A stretch of 36,659 bases of DNA from Deltaproteobacteria bacterium. GTDB lineage: Bacteria; Myxococcota_A; Polyangia; Haliangiales; Haliangiaceae. Under the pieces are notes generated by a model that was given only the letters and a program-made list of their open reading frames with translations, was not told the DNA's origin and ran no database searches. This document shows positions 7,570 to 16,760 of the stretch, in pieces (the first letter of the stretch is position 1; each line of letters starts with the position of its first letter). Where the stretch lies: positions 1 through 36,659 of the forward strand of contig JACCRC010000094.1 of NCBI GenBank assembly GCA_013813765.1, written 5' to 3'. The translations under genes and the position numbers were made by a program.

Positions 7570-9227
7570 CGGGTAGGCTTTGGTTGGCGGCCAGGCGCTC
7601 GACCCCGGAGCAGCGACTCGGGATGGCGCTGAATGTAGTCGGCGAGACCTCGCAACGAGAAGGCAGCGCGCTCGAGTTGTCCGAGCATCGTTCGTGTCGA
7701 CTGCTGGAGCGCGGAGTCGGGTGCAGCGATGTTGTCGCGCAGCGACGTGATCCCTTCGCGTAGCGCTTCCATCGCGACGTGGGCGCCACCGAGCAACGCC
7801 TGTGCCTGGGGCACGACGTCCTTGTCGAGATTTCCAAGGAGCGTGGCTGCCGAACGAGTCGCATCGTGAACATCACGACCGATCGCCTCGAACGGAATCT
7901 TTTCGACCTTCTCGAGGATACGGGCGACGGTGTCCTGGATCTGTTCGGTGCCACCGCGCACGGTTGGGACGACCCACACACCGGCTTGAGCGGGAGCCGA
8001 GGCAGCCTTGCCGCGCTCGGCTGGGAACCAATCGAGCGCGATATAGAACGACCCCGTCAGGATATTTCCAGAACGAAGCTGCGCGCGCAGACCGCGCGAG
8101 ACGAGGTCCTGCAGCATGTCCGGTCCCGTCTTGCCGGACTTCGCACCTTCCTCGGTAAGGCTGACGTAGGCGGCACCCAGCCGTTCGGGGAACACCTTGG
8201 CGTCGACATCGAAGAAGAACGCACGCGTCGGAATGTCGTAACCGGGACGAACCGCGATGACATCTCCGATGTGGAGACCTTCGAACTCGATATTGACGCC
8301 GACGCCCTTGCCGAGGCCCCGGATGGGTTGATGGAAGCGCATCGCGAGCGGAAACCCGGCCTCCTGGTCGGGGCTCGCGAACGCTTTACTCCGATCCTCG
8401 AACAGGGTGAACTTCGTGTTCTCGGCGGCGGGTTTTGCGGCGATCTTCAAATCGCGGACGCCGAAGGCCACGCCGCCCCCCACGACCGTGGCGAGCGACT
8501 GCGTATTGACGCGTAGGCCGGTGGCATCGATCGTCACGTCGAGACCGCTCGCATTCCAGAAGACGCTCGCTTCGCTGACGTGCTGGTCGTAGGGCGCATA
8601 GACGAAGATGTCGATCTCGACAGACTTGCCATCGGGCGCAAGCTCGAGCGACGTGATGGTTCCCACCTTCGTACGCAGAAGATAGACCGGGGACTGTGGA
8701 GCGAGCGAGCCCGCATCCTTCGAGGTCAGCCGGAACCGCCTGCCTTTTTGATCCTGTGTGACGCCGGGTGGTTTCTCGAGTCCGACGAACGAGTCCTCTT
8801 CGTCGGTCGACGTACCGACATCCACCTGGATGAAGGCTCCCGAGAGCAGGGTCCCGAGACCGGACACTCCGCCGACTCCGATGCGGGGGCGCTCGACCCA
8901 GAACGTCGAATCGCTGACCGCTAGACCGGCACCGCTCTTCGTCAGCTCGACGCTGACGACGACGCGCTTCTTGTCGCTGCTGATGTCGACCGCAGTCACC
9001 TTGCCCACCGGAACGTTCTTGAAGCGCACTTCTGACTTTCCAGCCTCGATACCCTCCGCTGTATTGAACGTGATCTGGATCGTGGGCCCGATGCGGAGAT
9101 AGGTTCTGATCGCGAGCGCTCCTGCTGCGACGACCGCGAGGATCGGTACGATCCAGACGGCTGACGGTCGGCCTCGCTTGCGGGTGTTGATGGCGGGTAC
9201 CGGAAACTCGTTGTCATTCGCGTTCAT
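7566..9227 (-). CDS. pqiB: PqiB, MCE-domain tunnel protein
   Basis: 553 residues from the ATG at 9227, chosen because GAGGAG stands upstream; E. coli PqiB is of similar length (546). One N-terminal membrane helix (VWIVPILAVVAAGALAI) is followed by three MCE/MlaD domains. The first contains GIEAGKSEVRFKNVPVGKV, the second begins around APQSPVYLLRTKVGTI and the third around GVGVNIEFEGLHIGDV. A long C-terminal helical region (about 450-545) matches the coiled-coil needle of PqiB. PqiB forms a hexameric channel across the periplasm for lipid transport between the two membranes. Overlaps pqiA-2 by 14 bases. Confidence 0.93.
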   Translation of the reverse strand: MNANDNEFPVPAINTRKRGRPSAVWIVPILAVVAAGALAIRTYLRIGPTIQITFNTAEGIEAGKSEVRFKNVPVGKVTAVDISSDKKRVVVSVELTKSGAGLAVSDSTFWVERPRIGVGGVSGLGTLLSGAFIQVDVGTSTDEEDSFVGLEKPPGVTQDQKGRRFRLTSKDAGSLAPQSPVYLLRTKVGTITSLELAPDGKSVEIDIFVYAPYDQHVSEASVFWNASGLDVTIDATGLRVNTQSLATVVGGGVAFGVRDLKIAAKPAAENTKFTLFEDRSKAFASPDQEAGFPLAMRFHQPIRGLGKGVGVNIEFEGLHIGDVIAVRPGYDIPTRAFFFDVDAKVFPERLGAAYVSLTEEGAKSGKTGPDMLQDLVSRGLRAQLRSGNILTGSFYIALDWFPAERGKAASAPAQAGVWVVPTVRGGTEQIQDTVARILEKVEKIPFEAIGRDVHDATRSAATLLGNLDKDVVPQAQALLGGAHVAMEALREGITSLRDNIAAPDSALQQSTRTMLGQLERAAFSLRGLADYIQRHPESLLRGRAPGRQPKPTR

Positions 9228-9843
9228 GCACGCTCCTCGGTCCGACGTGATCCCAGATCGCTCGCGGATCAAAGGACGCAGATGCCAGCATGGTCATGAG
9301 GACCACGCCGGCGAACGGAATCAGCGCGGGGCCAGGCTCGATGCTGGCGAATCGTCCCAGCTGGACGACTGCGGCGAGCAGCGCAACCACCATGACGTCC
9401 AGCATGGACCAGTGCCCGACGGTCTCGAGCACACGGTAGAGCTTCGTGCGGCCGCGCGGACGCCAGCTCGAGCGACGCGCCGAGGTGAACAGCAGCACTC
9501 CCATCGCCGCGAGCTTCAGCATCGGCACCAACACACTCGCGGAGAACACGAGCGCGGCGAGCAGCCACGAGCCTTCACTCCACAAGAAGGCGATTCCGGA
9601 GAGGATCGTGTCGGTGCGGTGGAGCGGGAACTGCTCCGTCACCATGATCGGGAGCGTGTTCGCGGGCACGTACAACGCAGCCGCAGCGATCAAGAAGGCC
9701 AGGGGACGCCCGAGCGAGTTGGGCTTGCGCCGGTCGATCCGCTCGCCGCACCGAGGGCACGTGCCCGTGATGGGATCCGCCGCGCGCATCACGAGCTCGC
9801 AGCTCTCGCATGCAACGAGCCCGATCTCGATCGCTCGCGTCAC
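9214..9843 (-). CDS. pqiA: PqiA second half, integral membrane protein
   Basis: 209 residues from a GTG at 9843 that overlaps the preceding stop (GTGA). An N-terminal zinc ribbon (ACESCELV, then TCPRCGERI) leads to four hydrophobic segments, including PLAFLIAAAALYVPANTLPIM, whose PANxLPIM is the PqiA signature. E. coli PqiA is one protein of about 417 residues made of two homologous halves; here each half is a separate gene and this one corresponds to the C-terminal half by order. PqiA is the inner-membrane component that presumably feeds lipids to PqiB. Confidence 0.9.
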   Translation of the reverse strand: MTRAIEIGLVACESCELVMRAADPITGTCPRCGERIDRRKPNSLGRPLAFLIAAAALYVPANTLPIMVTEQFPLHRTDTILSGIAFLWSEGSWLLAALVFSASVLVPMLKLAAMGVLLFTSARRSSWRPRGRTKLYRVLETVGHWSMLDVMVVALLAAVVQLGRFASIEPGPALIPFAGVVLMTMLASASFDPRAIWDHVGPRSVHERE

Positions 9844-10439
9844 GCGCGCACCTCGTCGGCACGCCGCCACAAGGCAACGGGATCAAACGATCCGAGCGTC
9901 GCGAGCGCGAAGGTCATCACGATGACCCCGAAGCTTCCCCACCCCGGCACCGTGGACGCGAGCCCCATGAGCTTGACGACCGCGACGACGACGCCGAGCA
10001 AGAACACCTCGACCATCCGCCACGGACGCATGATGTGAATTGCCCGCATGATCCAGGAGAAGCCCAGCGGCCGGGCCCCTGCACGTAGCGGCACCAGGAC
10101 CGAGAGCAGGAGTACGATCTCGATGAGAGGCGCGACGATGAGGCTGATGGTCAGTGCGGCTGCGACGAGCGGTAGCTCTTGATCGTACGAAGCCACGATC
10201 GCGCCCCACAGGGTTGCTTCGGTCTGGCGGCCGTTGACGGACATCGTCATCAGCGGAAACGCGTTCGCGATCACGAAGGCGATCGTCGCGGTGAGCGCGA
10301 CCGCCAGCATCGCGCTGAGGTCGGCGTTCCCGTGATAGAGCGGGGAGCCGCACCTCACGCACCGCGCGGTCGCGCGTACCGAGACATCCGCACGTCGATG
10401 GACCGTGTCGCAATATCGACAGATCGCGAGCTCACCCAT
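9840..10439 (-). CDS. pqiA: PqiA first half, integral membrane protein
   Basis: 199 residues from the ATG at 10439 (MGELAICRYCDTVHRR); the frame extends upstream, but that part has no coding character. An N-terminal zinc ribbon, CRYCDT and CVRCGSPL, is followed by four membrane segments with FVIANAFPLMTM, the first-half equivalent of the ANxLPIM signature, and LGVVVAVVKLMGLASTVPGWG. First gene of the operon pqiA1-pqiA2-pqiB-pqiC, all overlapping. No clear Shine-Dalgarno site precedes it. The promoter must lie in the 258-base divergent gap to the gene at 10698. In E. coli the operon belongs to the SoxRS and stationary-phase regulons; nothing here shows its control. Confidence 0.88.
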   Translation of the reverse strand: MGELAICRYCDTVHRRADVSVRATARCVRCGSPLYHGNADLSAMLAVALTATIAFVIANAFPLMTMSVNGRQTEATLWGAIVASYDQELPLVAAALTISLIVAPLIEIVLLLSVLVPLRAGARPLGFSWIMRAIHIMRPWRMVEVFLLGVVVAVVKLMGLASTVPGWGSFGVIVMTFALATLGSFDPVALWRRADEVRA

Positions 10440-10697
10440 GGCGTGCTTGCGGGCGGTCGCAGGGACCCATGGTTGTCGTTGTGGGCCGAGCAGCACACTG
10501 GACGTGCTCAACCGCCCGTTCACCCCCGCACGGGCACGCGCGTAGAGGGCGAGGGAGCATCACGGGCCGGCGGGTGCACCGGGCGTACCATGACGCATAC
10601 AACCCGAAACGCGGCTTGCTTGCTGGACTGCAGGTCTTCGGGGCCAGGGCCCGGTAGAATTGGGCATGGGCTCCTCGTCCCGAAAAGCGGGTCGGCG

Positions 10698-11825
10698 ATG
10701 AAGGCGAAGTTGCTCCTCGTCGATGACCTCCCCGCGAACCTCCTCGCGCTGGAGGCCATCCTCGAGACGGACTACGACCTGGTCCAGTGCACCTCGGGGG
10801 CGGCGGCGATCGAAGCGGTGGGGCAGCACTCGTTCGCCGCGATCCTCCTCGACGTCAACATGCCCTTCCTGGACGGGCTGGAGACCGCGCGCAGGATCAA
10901 GCAGCTGCCCCGCGGGGCCCCCGTCCCGATCCTCTTCATCACCGCGGCAACGCACGACACCGACCGAGTCCGAGAGGCGTACAACACCGGTGCGGTGGAC
11001 TTCATCTCGAAGCCCATCGATCGCGATGTCCTGCGCGCCAAGGTCAAGGTGTTCGCGGAGATCCACGTGGCGCGCGAACAGCAGCTCGCACGCGAGCAAC
11101 GGGCGCGCGAGGAGGCCGATCTCCTCGCCGCGAACCTCGAGAATGCTGGAAAGTTGAACGAGGAGTTCGTGGCCTCGCTCGGTCGCGAGCTCCGCGCGCC
11201 GCTCCAGACGATGCTCGGTTCGATCCGCGCCCTGCGCAGCGGCGCGGTCGCCGAGTCGCACCGAGGCCACGCGCTCGACGCCGTGGAACAGCATGCAGAC
11301 GCGCAGCTCGAGCTGATCGAGGAGATGCTCGACATGAAGCGCATCTCCAACGGGACGCTGAAGTTGACGCCGACCAGCGTGAACCTCGCGACGGCCGTCG
11401 ACGAAGTCGTCGCGACGCTGCGCCCGCGCGCAACGGCTGCTTCGATCCTGATCGAATTCGCCGCCGACCCAGAGCTGAGGCCGATCAAGGGCGACGCGGA
11501 GCGACTCGCCCAGATCGCGCGGCAGCTCGTCACCACGAGCGTGCGCGCGTCGTCGGCCGGGGGCGTGGTTTCGGTCACGCTGCAGCGCTCGGGGTCGCAG
11601 GTGCGGTTGACCGTCGAGCACCACGGTCCGGGCATCGACGCCGCGGTGCTGCCGACGATCTTCGAAGGCTTCGATGACGCGACCGTCCCCGAGAGCCTGC
11701 ACGGCATGGCAGTCAAGCTGGCGATCGTGGGGCACCTCGTCGCGCTTCACCACGGAACGATCACCGTCGAAGGCGAGGGTCGGGCCAAGGGTACGCGGTT
11801 CGTGGTCGAGCTCCCGACGGCGTAG
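10698..11825 (+). CDS. Receiver domain fused to a degenerate histidine kinase
   Basis: 375 residues from the ATG at 10698. The receiver (1-120) looks functional: VDD (8-10), D52 in LLDVNMPF and K105 in SKP. After a coiled linker, the DHp region reads FVASLGRELRAPLQTM; where active kinases have S-H-E-L-R-T-P-L this protein has G-R, so the phospho-accepting histidine is replaced by Arg163. The ATPase domain is also decayed: the N-box Asn is Thr (about 280), the G1 Asp is His (VEHHGPGI) and the G2 glycines are lost (HGMAVKLAIV). The fold is preserved and the frame is open, so this is a conserved-looking pseudokinase rather than a pseudogene. It probably signals by conformation or dimerisation, controlled by phosphorylation of D52. 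A TAGAAT at 10655-10660 may be its -10 box. Confidence 0.85.
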   Translation: MKAKLLLVDDLPANLLALEAILETDYDLVQCTSGAAAIEAVGQHSFAAILLDVNMPFLDGLETARRIKQLPRGAPVPILFITAATHDTDRVREAYNTGAVDFISKPIDRDVLRAKVKVFAEIHVAREQQLAREQRAREEADLLAANLENAGKLNEEFVASLGRELRAPLQTMLGSIRALRSGAVAESHRGHALDAVEQHADAQLELIEEMLDMKRISNGTLKLTPTSVNLATAVDEVVATLRPRATAASILIEFAADPELRPIKGDAERLAQIARQLVTTSVRASSAGGVVSVTLQRSGSQVRLTVEHHGPGIDAAVLPTIFEGFDDATVPESLHGMAVKLAIVGHLVALHHGTITVEGEGRAKGTRFVVELPTA

Positions 11826-11826
11826 G

Positions 11827-13998
11827 TCAGTTCCGCCGCGACGCGACCGACGTCGTGCGGATGAGGTCGGCGAGGATCGTGCGCGCGCTTCGGGGCGGGG
11901 GCGTCGCGAGCTGGCCGACGAACGGCCACACCGCATCGCGGAAGTCCGGCGGCAGGATTGTCTGCAGGTACTCGAGAGCCGTACCGCGCTGCCGCACGTC
12001 GTCCTGGTGCAGCGCGCGATACGCCATGAGCAACTGCTCGCGATCGATGTGGAGACCGACGACGGTGAACACGTGATCGAGCACGTGGTCGGCCGCAGGG
12101 TGAAGCCGCGGCGCGACGAACATCGGCATCTCCTCGAGTGGATCAGGCACGAACACGGGCGGGGCGGGCTGGCGCGCGCGGTGGTCCAGCTCGACGAGCA
12201 GCGCCCGCAGGATCGTCGCGCGATCGACCGTGAGCCGCGGATGATGCGCTACGAGTTGCATCAGTGCGCGCGAGCACGCGTAGCGGATCTCGAAGCGTTC
12301 ATCGGCGACACCGAGCAACAGCCCATCGACACCACGCTGCGTCCCGGTGCTGGCGAGGACGAGCGCGACGCGGCGGCGGACCTGAACATCGGCCTCGGGA
12401 TCGACGAGCACATCCGCGAGCTGACCGGCGATCGCGGCGGAGATCTTGCTCAGGGCGCCGAACGCCTCGACGTAGCGCTCACGATGGGTCAGGAGCATGA
12501 TCGCATACGCGACGGCGGGCTGGGTCGAGCGCGCGGTGAGCGCGCCGAGTCCGGCGACTGCAACCTCCGCCGGAGCGCCGATCCACTCGCGACCATCGAC
12601 GACCCCGGCCGGATGGCGAAGCGCATCTGCGATCGGGCCCTCGCCGACGCTGACAGGCTCCAGCGGGGCCGCGGCGACCTCCTCGGGCGCGGCGGCGGAC
12701 GGCGCGCGTGGCTCCTCGGGCCCCGATGACTCGTCCTTGGTCAGCGCTGGCAACGACGCCGTGTCGCGCAGACCACCCTCCAGCGCCGCGATGTAGTTTG
12801 CGCGGAGCATCCGCGTGAACGGAAGCGTGGCGACGGAGAGCGCGACGATCGCGACGAGGACGAGAAGCGTGACGTGCTCGTGGTCGACCGCGAGGAAGAG
12901 CGCGACCAACCCCGCGCCGACGACCGTCCCGAGCCGATCGAAGCCGATGTCGATCAGCGCCTTGGCCGCGCGCTTTCTCGATTCCGCGACCGGCGTGTAG
13001 AACAGCTCGTACGCGGAGCGGTACAGCGTGTTCCGCTGCACGGCCTCGAAGCCGCGGATCACCACGAACGCGGCGAGCGACGGAAGCGCGATCGCAGCGA
13101 GCCCGCCGACGACCAGGAGTCCGGGCAAGGCGCCGATGTTCTTCGCGAGACCCAGGCGACCGAGGACGCGCTCGCCGAGGGTGAACTGGACCACCATCGA
13201 CACCACCGCCACACTCAGCCAGAACAGCGAGAAGAACGACAGCAGCGGTGCGCCCTTGCCAAGCAGCTGGCTCGCGGTCGCGCTGAGCAGATAGTCCAGC
13301 AGCGACGAGGTCGCCGAGCCGATCGCGACGACGATCGCCAGGTTGCGCAGCAGCGGCGCTCCCACGAGCGCGCGCAACCCCTGCCCCTCGCCGGTAGCAC
13401 GCACTGCGCTGTCCTTCGCGTCGCGCGTCGCACGCAGGAGGGCGTGCATCAGCAGCGCACCGACCAGGCACGCCAGCTGGATCCCGGCCATCGCCAGGAG
13501 CAGATCGTGCAGCTCGAGCACATCCGCAGCGCGCCACACCGCGAGGCCGCCGACCACGCCGCCGACGGTCGCGCCACCTGCGATCCGCGCGACAGCATGC
13601 TTGGCGTTGTAGGGATCGTAATGCTCGTTGACCAGCGACCAGAACGCCGAGAGGAGCGCCGGGCCGAGCAAGGCCATGTGGAGATAGAACGCGACCGTCA
13701 TCCACTCGGTGCGAGAGAATCCGAGCAGCCACTCGCCGACGAACGCCACCGTGCTCACGCCGAACAGCATGGGCAGGATCCGGCGAGGCCCGTGCCGTTG
13801 CAGCAGGCGTGACACGGCCACGGCAGACGACAGCGACAGGATCGCCCCGACGATCATCATGGCCGGGAGGTCGACGGCGCTGAAGGTCGTCAGGAACAGC
13901 GCGTCGCGCACCGACTTGCCCACGACCTGCTGCGCGATGAGCGCGCCCGCCGTGAAGCTCGCGACCCCGATGCCGACGAATCCGGGCGAACGCGCCAC
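11827..13998 (-). CDS. ATP/ADP-translocase-like MFS protein with HEAT-like C-terminus
   Basis: 723 residues. The first ~420 carry about 12 hydrophobic segments and resemble the NTT (Npt1/Tlc, ATP/ADP translocase) branch of the major facilitator superfamily. Recognisable points are VGKSVRDALFLTTF near the N-terminus, the EHYDPYNAKHAVARIAGGAT loop and the FEAVQRNTLYRSAYELFYTP segment, common in bacterial NTT-like proteins that are not energy parasites. A Pro/Ala-rich linker (about 425-460) leads to ~250 soluble residues with helical pairs such as VALVLASTGTQRGVDGLLLG and RYACSRALMQLVAHH, which look like HEAT repeats. Transported substrate unknown. It converges on the pseudokinase gene with one base between the stops and no terminator visible. 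Confidence 0.7.
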   Translation of the reverse strand: MARSPGFVGIGVASFTAGALIAQQVVGKSVRDALFLTTFSAVDLPAMMIVGAILSLSSAVAVSRLLQRHGPRRILPMLFGVSTVAFVGEWLLGFSRTEWMTVAFYLHMALLGPALLSAFWSLVNEHYDPYNAKHAVARIAGGATVGGVVGGLAVWRAADVLELHDLLLAMAGIQLACLVGALLMHALLRATRDAKDSAVRATGEGQGLRALVGAPLLRNLAIVVAIGSATSSLLDYLLSATASQLLGKGAPLLSFFSLFWLSVAVVSMVVQFTLGERVLGRLGLAKNIGALPGLLVVGGLAAIALPSLAAFVVIRGFEAVQRNTLYRSAYELFYTPVAESRKRAAKALIDIGFDRLGTVVGAGLVALFLAVDHEHVTLLVLVAIVALSVATLPFTRMLRANYIAALEGGLRDTASLPALTKDESSGPEEPRAPSAAAPEEVAAAPLEPVSVGEGPIADALRHPAGVVDGREWIGAPAEVAVAGLGALTARSTQPAVAYAIMLLTHRERYVEAFGALSKISAAIAGQLADVLVDPEADVQVRRRVALVLASTGTQRGVDGLLLGVADERFEIRYACSRALMQLVAHHPRLTVDRATILRALLVELDHRARQPAPPVFVPDPLEEMPMFVAPRLHPAADHVLDHVFTVVGLHIDREQLLMAYRALHQDDVRQRGTALEYLQTILPPDFRDAVWPFVGQLATPPPRSARTILADLIRTTSVASRRN

Positions 13999-14120
13999 GG
14001 ACTATTCTAGCGGCCTAGCGCCAGCGCTGCCGGCAGTTCCTCGGGCATCTCACGCAAACCCGACGCCTCGCACGAATCCCGCGATCGCTTGCCGACGGGA
14101 TTCCCTGCCCCCTTTCCACC

Positions 14121-14399
14121 TCAGTACTCGCGGTAGTGCTCCTGCCGCGAGTGCCGGGCGTCATAGCGGGCCTTCTTCACCACGATGTAGCCGACGATCG
14201 CGGCGATCACGAACAGGACCGAGATCGTCGTCGCGATGTGCGCCCTGCGCTGCCGGGCCCGGCTCGCCGCCTCGAGCTCGGCGTTCTCGGCGGAGTACTT
14301 CGCCTTGTCGCGGTCGTAGACGCAGAGCCCGCACAATCCGTCGCGCAGCTGCTCCTCGGTGGTGGTCTTCCTGCACCCGGTACACTGAACCGTCGACAT
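14121..14399 (-). CDS. Zinc-ribbon membrane protein
   Basis: 92 residues. The N-terminus carries a zinc ribbon (VQCTGCRK, then GLCGLCVYD; two CxxC pairs 18-20 residues apart), then a charged helix (YSAENAELEAASRARQRRAH), one membrane helix (ISVLFVIAAIVGYIVV) and a basic/His-containing tail. The ATG is preceded by GGAGGGG, a strong ribosome binding site. The ribbon would lie in the cytoplasm. Function unknown; such proteins are usually accessory to membrane complexes. Divergent from the TPR-methyltransferase gene, with a 203-base gap in which I see no obvious motif. Confidence 0.75.
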   Translation of the reverse strand: MSTVQCTGCRKTTTEEQLRDGLCGLCVYDRDKAKYSAENAELEAASRARQRRAHIATTISVLFVIAAIVGYIVVKKARYDARHSRQEHYREY

Positions 14400-14602
14400 G
14401 GCCCCTCCGTAACACGGGTCACACGGGCGACATCACCATGTCTGCGATTCGTTCGGAGTTGCGTCCCCCCGCACGCCCCACCCCAGCCGTCGCTTGAGCT
14501 GGTAGCGGTCGAGAATCGGCCTGCCTTCGATATCCCCAGCGTCCGACAAAGCTTCATTCTAATCGTTGTTCAGGGCGCCGATCGGGCGATATTTCGTGGC
14601 GA

Positions 14603-15724
14603 GTGAAGCGGAAGAAGCCCAAGGCCACACCGGAGGAGCTGCTGGGCGAGGGACAGCGACACACCGAGCGTGGCGACCTCGCCGAGGCCGAGGCCTGCTA
14701 CCGCAAGGTACTCGCTGCGGATCCCGACCATCCGCCCGCGCTGTGCCTGCTCGGGCTGACGCTCGTCGATCGAGAGAACTTCACAGGTGCGATCGACGTG
14801 CTCGAACGCGCGAGAGCGATCGCGCCCGAGTTCGCCCCGGTGCAGCTCGCGCTCGGATCGGCGTACTCGGCAGCGGGACACGATGCGCTCGCCGTCAATG
14901 CGATGGAGTCCGCGCTGCGCCTCGAGGACACCAGTCCGATTCCGCTCGAGCGGCTCGCGAAGCACCACCTCCGAATGGGACGCACGCGCGAGGCGATCGG
15001 ATTTCTGCGCCGCGCGCTGCGCCGCGATCCGTCCCACGCACAAGCGAAGTACTTGCTCGCCGGACTCACCGGCGACAAGTCGCCCGAGGTGACCGCGCGG
15101 CCTCCGGCCGATCTGATCGCGGAGCTGTTCGACGCGTATGCGACGACGTTCGAGGAGCACCTCACCACCGGTCTCCAGTACGACGTCCCACGCGCGCTCA
15201 CCAGCCTCGTCGCCGCGTGCTGCGCGCCACCGGATGCGAGCTGGACGGTGCTCGATCTCGGGTGCGGCACCGGGCTCGTCGGCGTGGAGGTGCGACCCTA
15301 CGCACGCACGCTGATCGGAGCCGACATCTCGCCGCGCATCCTCGCCCGTGCGAGACAGCGCGGCATCTACGACGAGCTGCACCGCGAAGACCTGCTCGCG
15401 ACGCTCGCGCGCGTGCGTGATGCGGATCTGATCGTGGCCGCGGACGTGTTCATCTATGTCGGCGTGCTCGAGGCGACGTTCGCCGCGTGCGCGGCAGCGC
15501 TGCGCCCGGGCGGCCTGCTCGCGTTCTCGACCGAGCGAAGCGATACGGATGACGTCGTGCTGCTCACGACGCTCCGGTACGCGCACGCGCCCGGGTACAT
15601 CGCCCGGCTCGCGGCCGAGCATGGGTTTACCGTCGAACGCGTCGAACCGTCCGTGCTGCGCGTCGAGAAGGAGCAGCCGGTCCACGGCGAGCTGTACGTG
15701 CTGCGTCGACGCGAATCCGCGTAA
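14603..15724 (+). CDS. TPR-repeat SAM-dependent methyltransferase
   Basis: 373 residues from a GTG at 14603. Residues 9-155 form about four tetratricopeptide repeats (for example GDLAEAEACYRKVLAADPDH and GRTREAIGFLRRALRRDPSH). The methyltransferase starts with LFDAYATTFEEHLTTGLQYD (175-194), a signature of TPR-fused methyltransferases, then motif I VLDLGCGTG (216-224), acidic GADISP and a post-I region DLIVAADVFIYVG. Methyl acceptor unknown; the TPRs probably recruit a protein. A frame begins upstream, but the GTG gives a Lys-rich start typical of this family. It is followed 33 bases later by a lipoprotein gene on the same strand. Confidence 0.85.
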   Translation: MKRKKPKATPEELLGEGQRHTERGDLAEAEACYRKVLAADPDHPPALCLLGLTLVDRENFTGAIDVLERARAIAPEFAPVQLALGSAYSAAGHDALAVNAMESALRLEDTSPIPLERLAKHHLRMGRTREAIGFLRRALRRDPSHAQAKYLLAGLTGDKSPEVTARPPADLIAELFDAYATTFEEHLTTGLQYDVPRALTSLVAACCAPPDASWTVLDLGCGTGLVGVEVRPYARTLIGADISPRILARARQRGIYDELHREDLLATLARVRDADLIVAADVFIYVGVLEATFAACAAALRPGGLLAFSTERSDTDDVVLLTTLRYAHAPGYIARLAAEHGFTVERVEPSVLRVEKEQPVHGELYVLRRRESA

Positions 15725-15757
15725 GCCGCGCTGCGCATTCGTGGATCCGATCAGCAC

Positions 15758-16732
15758 GTGCGAATCACTTGCTTCCTGCTGCTCGTGGCGTGTCGTGACG
15801 CGCAACATCGAGCCCAGGAGGCGCCTTCCGTGCGCAGCGTGGAGGTCGCGAGAGTGCCGATCGCTGATGCGCCCGGGCCAGCCTTCGAGGTGATGCCGTG
15901 CCGCGCGACCGTCCTGGGTAAGGCGTTTCGTGGCGCATCAATGCTGTGCATCGCGTTCCAGGCCGCTTCCATCACGTCGAGCGCGCTCGAGGATCCGACG
16001 AGGCGCGGCGCAGCCGCCGAGGCGCTCGAGCTGCTCGTCGAGCAGGCGCTCGCCCCCGCTGCTCGGCGTGGGTTTCCACCGAACAGCGTGTTGTATCGAG
16101 GACTGGTGGCGCTCGTGCTCGCAGGTCTCGAACGTGTCGCGCCGAACAACGCGCGCACGTCGCTGTTCGACGAGATCGTGGCGGCGCTCGCCCGCGATCT
16201 CGATGCTGGGTGGCTGCCGACCTACAAGGGCGAGACGTATCCCTGCGATCACGCTCCCGCGGCGTCGGCCTTACGGCTGCACGCGGTGCTGCGCGGATCC
16301 TCCCCCGACGCGGCCAATCGTCTCGCCGCTCGCATGCGGCGCGCGCTCGCGAGTGGGTTTCCGGCGAGCACTGCCGACCGCACCGAGCGTGCCACCACCC
16401 TCGCGTTCACGGCCGCGTTCCTGTTGCCGGGCGAGCCCGAGCTGGCAGCCCACTTTGCGGAGCGCTTCGTCACATTTTGCGACCGAGGGCTCGTCACCGC
16501 ATGTCGCGAATGGAAACAGCCGCGTCGCGCAGATGCCGCGTCTGGCCCGATCATCGCCGGCTATTCGGTTGGGGCGACAGCACTCGGTTTGCCGGCGACG
16601 CGAATGCTGCCTGCCTGGCACGGCGCGCTCGAGCTGACGGCATTTGCCGGCGGCGCACACGCGCTCGATGAGGAACACCCGCTCGAGGCGGCTCTGGTTC
16701 GCTACGGTCAGACGGCGCGCGCGTGGCACTAA
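15758..16732 (+). CDS. Hypothetical lipoprotein, helical repeat
   Basis: 324 residues from a GTG at 15758. A very short signal, MRITCFLLLVACRDAQ, has lipobox LVAC (Cys12). The mature part is largely helical, with paired helices such as AAEALELLVEQAL and LYRGLVALVLAGLERV, a GETYPCDHAPAASALRLH segment and GYSVGATALGLPATRML near the end. The regular helical pairs recall an alpha/alpha toroid, as in six-hairpin glycosidases and terpene cyclase-like proteins, but no catalytic residues can be assigned. Four cysteines could form disulfides in the periplasm. Function unknown; first of the plus-strand run leading to the redox genes. Confidence 0.7.
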   Translation: MRITCFLLLVACRDAQHRAQEAPSVRSVEVARVPIADAPGPAFEVMPCRATVLGKAFRGASMLCIAFQAASITSSALEDPTRRGAAAEALELLVEQALAPAARRGFPPNSVLYRGLVALVLAGLERVAPNNARTSLFDEIVAALARDLDAGWLPTYKGETYPCDHAPAASALRLHAVLRGSSPDAANRLAARMRRALASGFPASTADRTERATTLAFTAAFLLPGEPELAAHFAERFVTFCDRGLVTACREWKQPRRADAASGPIIAGYSVGATALGLPATRMLPAWHGALELTAFAGGAHALDEEHPLEAALVRYGQTARAWH

Positions 16733-16760
16733 AGCGATCGTTCCGGGGTACGGTTGCCGC

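Noticed and set aside
10179..10697. Upstream in-frame extension of the receiver/pseudokinase gene
   Set aside because: The extension overlaps the divergent pqiA gene and has no domain character; the receiver starts directly at the ATG at 10698.
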